Source: Calothrix sp. PCC 6303 (lineage in GTDB: Bacteria > Cyanobacteriota > Cyanobacteriia > Cyanobacteriales > Nostocaceae). Taken from it: a stretch of DNA of 64,000 bases. The notes beneath the pieces were generated by a model. It saw only the letters and a program-made list of their open reading frames with translations. It searched no databases and was not told the origin of the DNA. Each line of letters opens with the position of its first letter. Position 1 is the stretch's first letter. The stretch is taken from the NCBI RefSeq assembly GCF_000317435.1, contig NC_019751.1, positions 310,001 through 374,000 on the forward strand, given 5' to 3'. The position numbers and the translations under genes are program-made. Of this stretch, positions 15,820-26,993 are shown piece after piece.

Positions 15820-17913
15820 TTATTTTTTTGTGTCATAAACTTGAACAATCCCGCTACCAATTCCTTTTACTTTCTCTACCAACTCAATTGGTTCTATTAC
15901 CTTCACATTTCCGCCAAATCCAACAATCCAACGCCACAAATCGAAGTCATGTAAAGACCATTTAGGTAATATTACCTGGAATCGATGGGGAAATTGTTTA
16001 TCTTTTGTTGCTTTTAATGAAAAAATCGACTTGGGAAGATTATTTTTTGTACTGGAAACTGGGGGAGACATTTTGATTTTGGCAAATCGCTTTGTTCCTT
16101 CGGTAATGAACTTGTAAACATCATTGTTAAACCAAAGTTCTACTGTCATACAGGCAGTAATATGTACCTTTTGATCCTGACTTAAAAACTTACTTTGTTC
16201 AACTTCACTATTACCAAGAAATAGTCCAGCGCTGCCTTTTAATAGTGCTTGTAATTTTTGTAATGACTTCTCTTGTTCGCTTCGATAACGAGTTTTATTT
16301 TGCTGATTCCCCAAAAATAATCTATCTAACCGTTCAAATCGTAATAAACCTGGTTCATTGCCTCCAACGGATTCAAACCCCAAATACCAAGCCAAGTTAG
16401 AAAAAACGATTTGCAAAGGATAAGCTAAAAAGAAACTTTTGGGGTCATAATCATAGCCTCCACTACCTGAAAAACGGTTTAACTCCAAAACTTCACCATT
16501 AGAAATAGCTGCTTCTAATTTGGGTAAATTATTCACTAAAGCTGTGCTGTGGAGATATCGCGGATCGACTATAGAACGGTTTACGATCGCACGCACGGGA
16601 TAGACTTTTTTATCAGTATCAATCAACTTGGTTTGTAACATTCTTTGCTTGAATGTCTCATAAAGCTCTAATGCTAAAGGGTCATCTAAACTCTGGGCTT
16701 GCGATCGCAGTGTCTCAAATACCCTGATTAATTCAGCTTGGGAAAGAATTCCCGTACCTGCAAAGTAACCATTTCGCATAGCAAATTCAGGTAATATTTG
16801 ATAGGGTTTTAAGATTTTCTCAATATCTTTACGGAGAGTGTCTAAGTTATCACCACAAGTAATTCCCGCTTGTTGGAGTGCTTGCGCGAGGGTTGGTAAA
16901 TTTCCGTCTCCAATGTTGGGTAGAAATGGGTTGTGCAAAATAAAACTAATTGTCCCAATCAAGCGTTGGAAAGGTTCTGTATCGGAATAGGAATGTGTGG
17001 GATGTGGGCAATGGAAGGATAAGGGAGAGGGAAGAGACAAAGAATTATTTTCTTGTTCTTTGTTTCCTGCAATAACCCCATTTTCTTCCAGCCATTGTAA
17101 GTCTGCGATGATTTCTGATGGATTCCCATAAATTCCACCATGCAACTTTGCCATTATTTTTGTAATTTCATCAATATTACTGGTAGTTTCAGGGATTTCA
17201 CCTAAGATGTTTTCCAGTAATTTGGGGTTGGTTGTGTGTAAGTTGCCAATACCGGGATACTTAATAACGAGGGAAATTAGGTGCATTAATCGGTCAAAAT
17301 CGAGCAATCTGCTGTAGCGATGAAAGATGATACCGTCGTGTTGAGTACGGTTGTTGCGGTTGGTGATGCGACGTTTTAAGCTATTGATGCGTTTTTCTAT
17401 TTGTGCTGTAAATGCTGCGGTATCTGTTGGGAATTTGGTGACATCAATTTCTTCGATTGTTGCAAAACCCTCAGCGATGAGTGGGGGGAAGTTTGCCAGC
17501 AATTTGGACATGGTTTCGATTATTGGTTGGGGAACCTGTCGGTTACGGTTTTGGTTCCATTTAATACAGGTTTCGATGGGTGTTTTTAAGTACCATGCAA
17601 TCCAACGTAGGGGTAGGGTTTCCCCATCCTCTTTAATTTTCATTAAAAAATCCATGCGGAAAGCACGTTTGAAGTTGGTTGCGTCGTAAATGACACTTTT
17701 TTTTGATGTTTGTGCTTGTTGAATTAAAAGAAGTGCTTGGTTTTCAATTTCGTTCCAGTTTCCTTGAATTGCTGCGTCTCCGTAGAGTGTGGTACGAATT
17801 TCGTCAGTGGAGATGATGACATTGTTACCGAGTTTTGCTAATGCAGCAGCGAAGGTGGATTTACCGCTACCAGGAACACCAATAAGGAAGTGACAGATAT
17901 TCAATGCGGACAT
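15820..17913 (-). CDS. P-loop kinase fused to a WYL-domain protein
   Basis: 697 aa. Residues 1-175 are a zeta-toxin/polynucleotide-kinase-like P-loop domain: LIGVPGSGKST (G12-T20), STDEIRTTLYGD, VIYDATNFKRAFR and RNRQVPQPIIE (lid). About 180-460 is a helical region of unknown type. From about 475 there is a WYL-type domain: ELNRFSGSGGYDYDPKS, YPLQIVFSNLAWYLGFES, a beta run VHITACMTVELWFNNDVYKF, and a WCX-like C-terminus (FQVILPKWSLHDFDLWRWIVGFGGNV). WYL proteins bind nucleic acid or nucleotides and can regulate CRISPR loci (sll7009 in Synechocystis is an established example). It ends beside array 3 and faces the Cmr operon. Kinase substrate unknown; RNA 5' ends are a guess. Confidence 0.85.
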   Translation of the reverse strand: MSALNICHFLIGVPGSGKSTFAAALAKLGNNVIISTDEIRTTLYGDAAIQGNWNEIENQALLLIQQAQTSKKSVIYDATNFKRAFRMDFLMKIKEDGETLPLRWIAWYLKTPIETCIKWNQNRNRQVPQPIIETMSKLLANFPPLIAEGFATIEEIDVTKFPTDTAAFTAQIEKRINSLKRRITNRNNRTQHDGIIFHRYSRLLDFDRLMHLISLVIKYPGIGNLHTTNPKLLENILGEIPETTSNIDEITKIMAKLHGGIYGNPSEIIADLQWLEENGVIAGNKEQENNSLSLPSPLSFHCPHPTHSYSDTEPFQRLIGTISFILHNPFLPNIGDGNLPTLAQALQQAGITCGDNLDTLRKDIEKILKPYQILPEFAMRNGYFAGTGILSQAELIRVFETLRSQAQSLDDPLALELYETFKQRMLQTKLIDTDKKVYPVRAIVNRSIVDPRYLHSTALVNNLPKLEAAISNGEVLELNRFSGSGGYDYDPKSFFLAYPLQIVFSNLAWYLGFESVGGNEPGLLRFERLDRLFLGNQQNKTRYRSEQEKSLQKLQALLKGSAGLFLGNSEVEQSKFLSQDQKVHITACMTVELWFNNDVYKFITEGTKRFAKIKMSPPVSSTKNNLPKSIFSLKATKDKQFPHRFQVILPKWSLHDFDLWRWIVGFGGNVKVIEPIELVEKVKGIGSGIVQVYDTKK

Positions 17914-18042
17914 TGGGGTTTGTTAAGGAGAAAAATTTGTCAGAGGTATTTTACTGATGTTTCTATCCTATGTCCTGCATTTCTATCTGTCGATATTCTT
18001 GATGCGAATGACGAATTAATGTTTTTGTTTAAAACGTGTTTT

Positions 18043-18873
18043 ATTTCCATTAATTCAGCTTCAAGAGAAGCTTTGAAACAAGCGGCTGAATTTAAACCCG
18101 AAACCATCCAAGAATAGTTTCCATTAATTCAGCTTCAAGAGAAGCTTTGAAACGATTACAAACCTTGGTGTTTCTACCCAAATTGCGTTTCCATTAATTC
18201 AGCTTCAAGAGAAGCTTTGAAACATAATCAACCTAGCGGGATAAATCTTCCTTATTTAGTTTCCATTAATTCAGCTTCAAGAGAAGCTTTGAAACATTGA
18301 ATTCATCCACCTCATCATCTGTATCGAAGGGTTTCCATTAATTCAGCTTCAAGAGAAGCTTTGAAACCAAAATCAACTGGCTAGCAACGAAGCTCAGATG
18401 CGTTTCCATTAATTCAGCTTCAAAAGAAGCTTTGAAACTTCAGAGTTGGAAAATTTATTTGCCGTTTGTACTTGTTTCCATTAATTCAGCTTCAAAAGAA
18501 GCTTTGAAACTTTCTTGCCACTTAAGATGCTGATAAGTTGTGTTGTGTTTCCATTAATTCAGCTTCAAAAGAAGCTTTGAAACCAATATCACCCTTGGAA
18601 ACTGGATCATCTACATAAAAGTTTCCATTAATTCAGCTTCAAAAGAAGCTTTGAAACTTATCCATGTAATGTAATAATAGGTTGCTTTGAGTTTCCATTA
18701 ATTCAGCTTCAAAAGAAGCTTTGAAACCTTAAGGTAACGGCTAAGGATTATAAAGGAAATGAGTTTCCATTAATTCAGCTTCAAAAGAAGCTTTGAAACC
18801 AACAAAGCAGTTGATTATAAATTGAGCTTACCAAGGGTTTCCATTAATTCAGCTTCAAAAGAAGCTTTGAAAC
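18043..18873 (-). CRISPR. CRISPR array 3, 12 repeats, 11 spacers
   Basis: 37-bp repeat reading, on the minus strand, GTTTCAAAGCTTC, a four-base loop, GAAGCT, GAATTAATGGAAAC. Starts on the plus strand: 18043, 18117, 18187, 18259, 18331, 18402, 18474, 18547, 18621, 18691, 18763 and 18837. The five left-hand repeats have loop TCTT, the seven right-hand ones TTTT. The leftmost has a changed terminal base. Degeneracy on the left and the minus-strand ending shared with arrays 1/2 place the leader on the right. Confidence 0.98.
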
Positions 18874-19577
18874 CCCGGCATCTGGAACCCTTATAAAATA
18901 AGCTTTCCAGGAAGCCTTTTGGCAGACCTCAACTAAAAGTACCGTTTCAGGCATCGCTTGTCAAGAGAATCCTTCAACCCAATAACCGCAAAACCAAGCC
19001 CAGAGAGTATTTCAGAAGTTTGGCAGACCTCCTTTGAGACTAAAATAGCTGAAAGCTTTTACAGACAAAGGTTTCAACTCCCAAAATCCTATCACTTGTA
19101 AAACCCCGCTTCGGTTTGCCAAAAATAGGGTACTTTTCGATATTTTTCGAGAAATGTCATGGTAGCTAACACCGACTCTGGGAGTACCACTTGATAGATA
19201 TTTACAAGTGCGATCGCTTTCGGAAATGTAATATAACAGGGAAATGCGATCGCGCCAGAAATTTAGATACATTCAGTATAATTCGTCATTCGCATGGAAA
19301 GTATAGCAAAATAAAGCATTTCAAAACAAGATAGAAAAGAGCAACCACAACTTAAGTAACTTGATGTATAAATCTATAAGCATACTGAGTAAAATAAGTT
19401 CTCCCACTATTTTGAGCGATCGCTTAATTGTAGCTTTGCTAATTTTGTAAACTACCGTATATATAAGCTTTCAGGCAATTATCTGGATTGTTTCTCAAAA
19501 TTAGTAGAAATTATGTTAAAACAACTTAAGTATAAATACGATAAAAACTGTAGTCATAACTTGCAAAAACATGAACT
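18874..19577. promoter_or_regulatory. Leader of array 3 and promoter region of the Cmr operon
   Basis: 704 bp between array 3 (leftward) and cas10 (rightward). It holds a 13-bp direct repeat TTTGGCAGACCTC (18918-18930 and 19019-19031), several GCGATCGC sites, and no convincing gene. The dyad found in leaders 1 and 2 is absent. Promoters for both directions should lie here; I cannot place them exactly. Confidence 0.55.
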
Positions 19578-22126
<2,549 letters not shown>

Positions 22127-22141
22127 AGGAGTTGAATAAAT

Positions 22142-22951
22142 ATGTATAAGAAAGCTTTCGGCATTATTGAAACCCTTGCACCCCTCCATGTTGGTGCAAC
22201 CGCAGGAGAAGAAAGTGGGAATCTCAACTTAATTTTCCGCGACCAATTTACCCAAACAGGTATTATTCCCGGTAGTTCCTTACGCGGTCGTTTTCGTGCA
22301 GAAATGAGAAGTCAGGTAGACGAAAAAGAGGTTAGTTATTGGTATGGGGAAGGTGCGAGTTCGGAACAATCAGAGATTAATAATGAATCGATGGTTAAAT
22401 TTGAACATGCTTCAATTGTTTGGCTTCCTGTGTTTTGTCCCGGTCAACCCATTGTTTGGGTTAGCAGTCCCCGACTATTGGAACGTTACAAACGTATTGC
22501 CCAAATTGATGCAGAAATCCCCAGTCTCTATGTTGCTTCTAGTAATATTAGAGCTAGAGAATCTCAGGGTAAAAAAACAATTTTCTTCAACTTAGGATTT
22601 TTGAATATTATTCGCAGCGAAAATTTATCTAAATGGTTTCCCAACGGAAAGGAATTACCTGCTGTAATTGTCGATGATAGTGACATTGCGATGATTCACG
22701 ATATGGCACTATACCGTCAGAGTCGCGTGCGCTTAAAGGATAATGAAAAAGTTGTCGATGGTGGTGGATTTTTTAATACAGAAGCATTACCAGAAGGAAC
22801 AATTTTAGTATTTCCCATTGCCATCCGCGACGATAAATCAAATAAGAAATGGCAACCTTTCCCCAACGACATTACAGACGAAATCTACCTGGGTGGTTTG
22901 GAATCGATTGGCTTTGGTCATTGCCAGTTAAAAATAGTCAACCGTAATTAA
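22142..22951 (+). CDS. cmr4: Cmr4 (Cas7-type backbone subunit)
   Basis: 269 aa RAMP protein. Features: LHVGATAGEESGNLNLIFRD then IIPGSSLRGRFRAEMR (the RAMP start), the thumb region DMALYRQSRVRLKDNEKVVDGGGFFNTEALPEGT, and a Gly-rich loop YLGGLESIGFGHCQL. In Cas7 of type III the Asp in the G-x-x-D pattern cuts target RNA; here that position reads Asn (N29 in GNLNLIFRD). If the alignment is right, target cleavage by the backbone may be lost. ATG 22142 follows AAAGGAG. It lies 15 bp after cmr3. Confidence 0.85.
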   Translation: MYKKAFGIIETLAPLHVGATAGEESGNLNLIFRDQFTQTGIIPGSSLRGRFRAEMRSQVDEKEVSYWYGEGASSEQSEINNESMVKFEHASIVWLPVFCPGQPIVWVSSPRLLERYKRIAQIDAEIPSLYVASSNIRARESQGKKTIFFNLGFLNIIRSENLSKWFPNGKELPAVIVDDSDIAMIHDMALYRQSRVRLKDNEKVVDGGGFFNTEALPEGTILVFPIAIRDDKSNKKWQPFPNDITDEIYLGGLESIGFGHCQLKIVNRN

Positions 22952-23002
22952 CTTCTTCTTACCCCTGTAATTCGTATTAACTTTTACCTTGTTACTTACC
23001 CT

Positions 23003-23431
23003 ATGAACTGGCAACCCTACAATTTAGATCAAGAAGCACAACGTTTAGTATTAGCTTTCCGCAATAAAGAAGGTGTAATCGGTCAATCCCACAAAATGCG
23101 TGTCACCGTTGCTTACGGATTAGAACGCTTTTGGGGCGAACATTTACGTCTTTTGGGTAAAAATGATGCTAAAGAACGGGAAAAAGGCAAATACTGGCAA
23201 AGTGTTTGGAAAGAATTTGTCCGAATTATGAAGCGAACTGGTGTGGAATTACCCTCAGACGAAATCAGCGATCGCAATACAGAACAAATCGAGGAAGTTG
23301 CCAAAAAATTATGGTCTCTATCCCTTGATGACCAAAAAATTTGTTTGTCGGTATTAACTCAATTTTGCGACTCATTAGTTTGGTGGACGCAACGATATAA
23401 AAAAGCAGGCGATCGGGAGGAGGAAGTATGA
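23003..23431 (+). CDS. cmr5: Cmr5 (small helical subunit, Cas11)
   Basis: 142 aa, predicted mostly helical, with QEAQRLVLAFR, QSHKMRVTVAYGLERFW and a C-terminal LSVLTQFCDSLVWWTQRYK. Position between the Cas7 and Cmr6-like genes, size and helical make-up fit Cmr5, which forms the inner filament of the complex. The sequence is divergent, so the call rests partly on context. Its stop overlaps the next start by 4 bp (ATGA), which suggests coupled translation. Confidence 0.75.
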   Translation: MNWQPYNLDQEAQRLVLAFRNKEGVIGQSHKMRVTVAYGLERFWGEHLRLLGKNDAKEREKGKYWQSVWKEFVRIMKRTGVELPSDEISDRNTEQIEEVAKKLWSLSLDDQKICLSVLTQFCDSLVWWTQRYKKAGDREEEV

Positions 23432-25047
23432 CAAACTACAGAGAAATACCTTTGATGTTTCAAGCCCAAATCAAAGGTCGCGGTCAAATTCAATACATAG
23501 CCCAGCCAGAAAAAGCCTACAGATGGGTTGATGAGTGGGAAGAAGGAGTTGGCAACGATGTCTCGAACTTTAGCAATCGCGTTAGTACCAAAGAATATAA
23601 AATTACTTGGCGATTTATTTCCAATAGCGGACAAGATGATGATGTAATTCGTCCAGTAATTGCATCTGGGGGATTTCCCTATTACCCTGGTGCAAGTATG
23701 AAAGGTGCGTTTTTACGTAGCTGCACCCCCGAACAAGCTATGCATTATTGTGGTGGTATCGCTAGTAAAGCAGATTCCACAACAAAACCCGGTATATTGA
23801 GGTTTCATGGTGGCTATCCCAAAGACGCAACTTGGAAAGATAAAGAACTTGTAGATGTGGTTCATCCCCAAGCTGATTGGCAACTCAAAGACAGTAGCAG
23901 TCATTCAGCATTCATCCAAATATCCTTACATGAACCGACTTTAGTTTTTGGTATCTCTAGCAATATAAAAATCGAGAGTAGTGAGTGGGATACAATTTGG
24001 AGTATTTGGGAAAAAGCCTTAGAGCGGGGAATTGGTTCTCGTGTTAGTGCTGGTTATGGTCAACCTGTCAAGCACCCAGAAACGAAATTGCTGACAGTGG
24101 GATTAACGGGACAGGGGTTAGCATCCCAACTGATTAATAAAACGGGCGAATTTCGTCCTAATATGTTCAAAGCTGCCTTACGTGGTCATACCTTGCGCTT
24201 ATTTGCCGGAATCACCGATGAGAATAGCGCAGAAGCATTAACTAGGGAACTTTGGGGTGGGTTTGCAGGTAAAGATGGTGCGGTTGTTGGAGATTTGGGG
24301 ATTGTTTTTAACCCCCTCGAACTCGAAATGGATGGATATAGATACCGTGGAAATTCCATCCCTACTTACGAACTAAACAACGGAATTTTGCATATTTTAT
24401 CTATGCGTTCCGTCAGCGAGGAATATAAAACAGAATTGCGATCGCTAGCTATTAAACTTATCCAGTTTTCCTTGTTATTAGGTGGTTTTGGCAAGTCTTG
24501 GAGACGAATTGACCATCGTATATTTTTCCCCGATTACTTGAAGAATAATCAAAAACCAATGATAGGCTGTCATTGGGAATTTCATCAAGGTGCAGAAAAA
24601 TTATATATACCAACAAATAGACTGGAAAATATTTCTAAATTTTTCACCACTTTAGACGAAAAAATCCATCAGTGGATAATTGCCAATAACAAAAAGACTA
24701 GTAACAATTTAAGTCAATGGCGAGAAGTATGGCATCCGCAAAAAGTCCAAGTTTGGGCAAGAGTTGCTGAAGATGAAGATGATTCTTCAGCAGTGCATTG
24801 GTTTCATGGTGAATATAAAGAAGGTGGAACGATTAAAGGTTCGACTTTAACAGGACAAATAGGTCAAATAGGTAGAATTTGGCATCGCATGTATCCTCGA
24901 TATAGCAAATTAAAAGATGGAACAATGCGACGTATGGGTGATGAATATATCGAACTACTAACTATATTCCCAGATACAAGCAACACCACTACACAATTTA
25001 TCGATTTTCTGGGAAAGAGTTATTTCAAGCGCATTTATCCCTCGTAA
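23428..25047 (+). CDS. cmr6: Double-RAMP protein: Cmr6-like plus Cmr1-like
   Basis: 539 aa, about twice a single RAMP. The N-terminal half (1-225) is Cmr6-like: GGFPYYPGASMKGAFLRSC, then VHPQADW and the Gly-rich GIGSRVSAGYGQP. The C-terminal half (about 245-539) is Cmr1-like: FKAALRGHTLRLFAG, ELWGGFAGK, the SLLLGGFGKSWRRIDHRIF stretch and HGEYKEGGTIKGSTLTGQIGQIGRIWHRM. No separate cmr1 or cmr6 is present, so this gene probably supplies both end subunits. Whether it is a true fusion or a cyanobacterial single family needs a profile search. It is the last gene of the core operon. Confidence 0.75.
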   Translation: MTNYREIPLMFQAQIKGRGQIQYIAQPEKAYRWVDEWEEGVGNDVSNFSNRVSTKEYKITWRFISNSGQDDDVIRPVIASGGFPYYPGASMKGAFLRSCTPEQAMHYCGGIASKADSTTKPGILRFHGGYPKDATWKDKELVDVVHPQADWQLKDSSSHSAFIQISLHEPTLVFGISSNIKIESSEWDTIWSIWEKALERGIGSRVSAGYGQPVKHPETKLLTVGLTGQGLASQLINKTGEFRPNMFKAALRGHTLRLFAGITDENSAEALTRELWGGFAGKDGAVVGDLGIVFNPLELEMDGYRYRGNSIPTYELNNGILHILSMRSVSEEYKTELRSLAIKLIQFSLLLGGFGKSWRRIDHRIFFPDYLKNNQKPMIGCHWEFHQGAEKLYIPTNRLENISKFFTTLDEKIHQWIIANNKKTSNNLSQWREVWHPQKVQVWARVAEDEDDSSAVHWFHGEYKEGGTIKGSTLTGQIGQIGRIWHRMYPRYSKLKDGTMRRMGDEYIELLTIFPDTSNTTTQFIDFLGKSYFKRIYPS

Positions 25048-25224
25048 GCTTAGACGCATCTAAATGACATCTTTTGAAACGTGAAAGCCTTACAGCAAGG
25101 TTTTTGGGATTATAAATTAAGCCCGTTTTAGCTTAATACGACACCCACAAGTATTTGGTGCGTTACGAACTCCGTTCTAATATAGCCTACTTCTTTCATG
25201 AAAATTTATCGAGGTTTATATTCT

Positions 25225-26832
25225 ATGGCAATATGGATTATTACAACGGGAAATAGCGACGTTCGCATCAAAAAAGAGAATAATTGGAATACAATATTTC
25301 ATACAATTAGGGATAATTTAGAATGCACAGATTTTGCTTCTCCTATTCCAATTAACCCCAATGCTATCGAAGAAGGATATACTCTACCCGCAAGAGTTTT
25401 AGGTGTTGCTTACAGTCAGATTATTGAGCAAGAACCAAAATATTTTGATGAATTAGAATTCCCTTTAATCGAAACGTTCTGCCAGAAATTAAAATCAGAA
25501 AAAAAATTAGAAAAAAAATCTCATAAATTAGAGCAAATATTTGTTTTAACCACAGACCAAAATAATTTATTCCCGAATAAATGGGATAGAATTAACGAAA
25601 AATGTCCCTACTGGCAAGATACAATAGAACTCCAAACTCTACTAGAAAAATACCTCAAAACTCAATTCGACATCCCCATTGAATTTATCTCCCTCTGTCC
25701 GAATTCTGATGAAGGATTAGATTATTGGGATGCTACTTTAAAATTAGTGGAAACAGAATTTTCTCAAAAATTTGCCAAACTGCAAGATAAAATCGTATAC
25801 GTCAGTCATCAAGCAGGTACTCCAGCAATTTCTGCTGCCGTACAATTTGCGAGTTTAGGCATTTTTGGAAAAGTAGAATTTCTCGTTAGTAACCAATACT
25901 ATGATGCCAGCTATAATCACCAAGCAAAAGCCAAAATTATCGATAGTTCCGAATATTGGCGTGGTTTGCAAATTCAAAAAGCCAAACCATTAATTAGAAA
26001 CGGTTTTCCCAGCACTGCCTTAAAATTATTAGACGGAATCGATCGCATCGATAAAAATATAATTTTACAACTCGAACAAATGGTTGATTTTTTTAATCTC
26101 AAAAGTCAGTCTCAAAATACCAATCCAGATAGTATAAAGGAGGATTTTGGCATACCCAATGCTACCCAAAGAATAGTCGATGGACTCGATTTAATTGGAT
26201 TTTTCTTCAAGCAAAATAACTATTTACCGGGAATTTCCCTACTTGCTGCTGCCCAAGAAACATTTCTCAAAGTAGCAATTAAAAGCGAAATACAAAAAAA
26301 TACAGCAAATTATTGTGGTATTCCTGTTGCAGAGTTGGTAAAATGGACTACCAAAGGACTAATTTCCCCAAATAACGATGAATTACGAAACATTCTGAAA
26401 CTTCCAAATTCTCAAAATATCGATAAAGTTAGAAACGATATTTTTGACCTTCTGAAATTTCCATATTCCAAGCATAATGACAGATTTTACCTATACTCTA
26501 TCAAACAAGACTTAGAGTTTAGTAGGACGGGAATGCTGGAGTGGTTGCTAATTCTCGCACCTAATTTTAGAGAATGGGCACATTTAAGACAATCGAATCT
26601 GCGTAACCAAGTAATACATAACCTCAGAGGAATTGAAGAAGAGGAAGTAATCGCATACTTACTGGGACTGAGAGACTATCAACCAATACCAAACAATATT
26701 ACTACCGCAATGGATGCATATATACAAAAAGTCAAACAACCCTTTATGCAAGCGATCGTACTATTGAAACTACCTTGCGAAAAAGGTAAATTGCAGGAAA
26801 GATTGAATGCGATCGCAGACTCTTTAATTTAA
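25225..26832 (+). CDS. CARF-HEPN ribonuclease (Csm6/Csx1-like)
   Basis: 535 aa from ATG 25225, preceded by CGAGG at a good distance; ATG 25198 has none. Residues 1-210 form a CARF domain: MAIWIITTGNSDVRI (first strand and loop) and VSHQAGTPAISAAVQFAS (196-201 motif AGTPA). The C-terminal part is helical with a HEPN R-x4-H motif in LRNQVIHN (R460, H465). CARF binds cyclic oligoadenylate made by Cas10; HEPN then cuts RNA without sequence preference, giving dormancy or death. It is the only signalling effector seen. 177 bp separate it from the last cmr gene, so it may have its own promoter. Confidence 0.88.
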   Translation: MAIWIITTGNSDVRIKKENNWNTIFHTIRDNLECTDFASPIPINPNAIEEGYTLPARVLGVAYSQIIEQEPKYFDELEFPLIETFCQKLKSEKKLEKKSHKLEQIFVLTTDQNNLFPNKWDRINEKCPYWQDTIELQTLLEKYLKTQFDIPIEFISLCPNSDEGLDYWDATLKLVETEFSQKFAKLQDKIVYVSHQAGTPAISAAVQFASLGIFGKVEFLVSNQYYDASYNHQAKAKIIDSSEYWRGLQIQKAKPLIRNGFPSTALKLLDGIDRIDKNIILQLEQMVDFFNLKSQSQNTNPDSIKEDFGIPNATQRIVDGLDLIGFFFKQNNYLPGISLLAAAQETFLKVAIKSEIQKNTANYCGIPVAELVKWTTKGLISPNNDELRNILKLPNSQNIDKVRNDIFDLLKFPYSKHNDRFYLYSIKQDLEFSRTGMLEWLLILAPNFREWAHLRQSNLRNQVIHNLRGIEEEEVIAYLLGLRDYQPIPNNITTAMDAYIQKVKQPFMQAIVLLKLPCEKGKLQERLNAIADSLI

Positions 26833-26993
26833 TAACTCTGGCATACTGATGTTAAAGATTCTTAGTGCGTGTTCAAGAGAGCGATCGCTTTTGATTTATC
26901 CGGGCTAAATTGATTAGGCGTAGTTTACCACCGTAGGTATCGCATATTTTCTACGACAGCACCCACAAAATCCCTACAAGCATAATAAATTAT

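Noticed and set aside
15649-15954. 101-codon frame entering the 3' end of the kinase-WYL gene
   Set aside because: Antisense to a well-supported gene and strongly hydrophobic low-complexity start.
17890-18117. 75-codon frame running from the kinase-WYL start into array 3
   Set aside because: Its last part is CRISPR repeat and spacer sequence; antisense to a real gene start.
19012-19272. 86-codon frame on the minus strand between array 3 and cas10
   Set aside because: No ribosome binding site, odd composition, overlaps GCGATCGC sites and the leader repeat; better explained as leader/promoter sequence.
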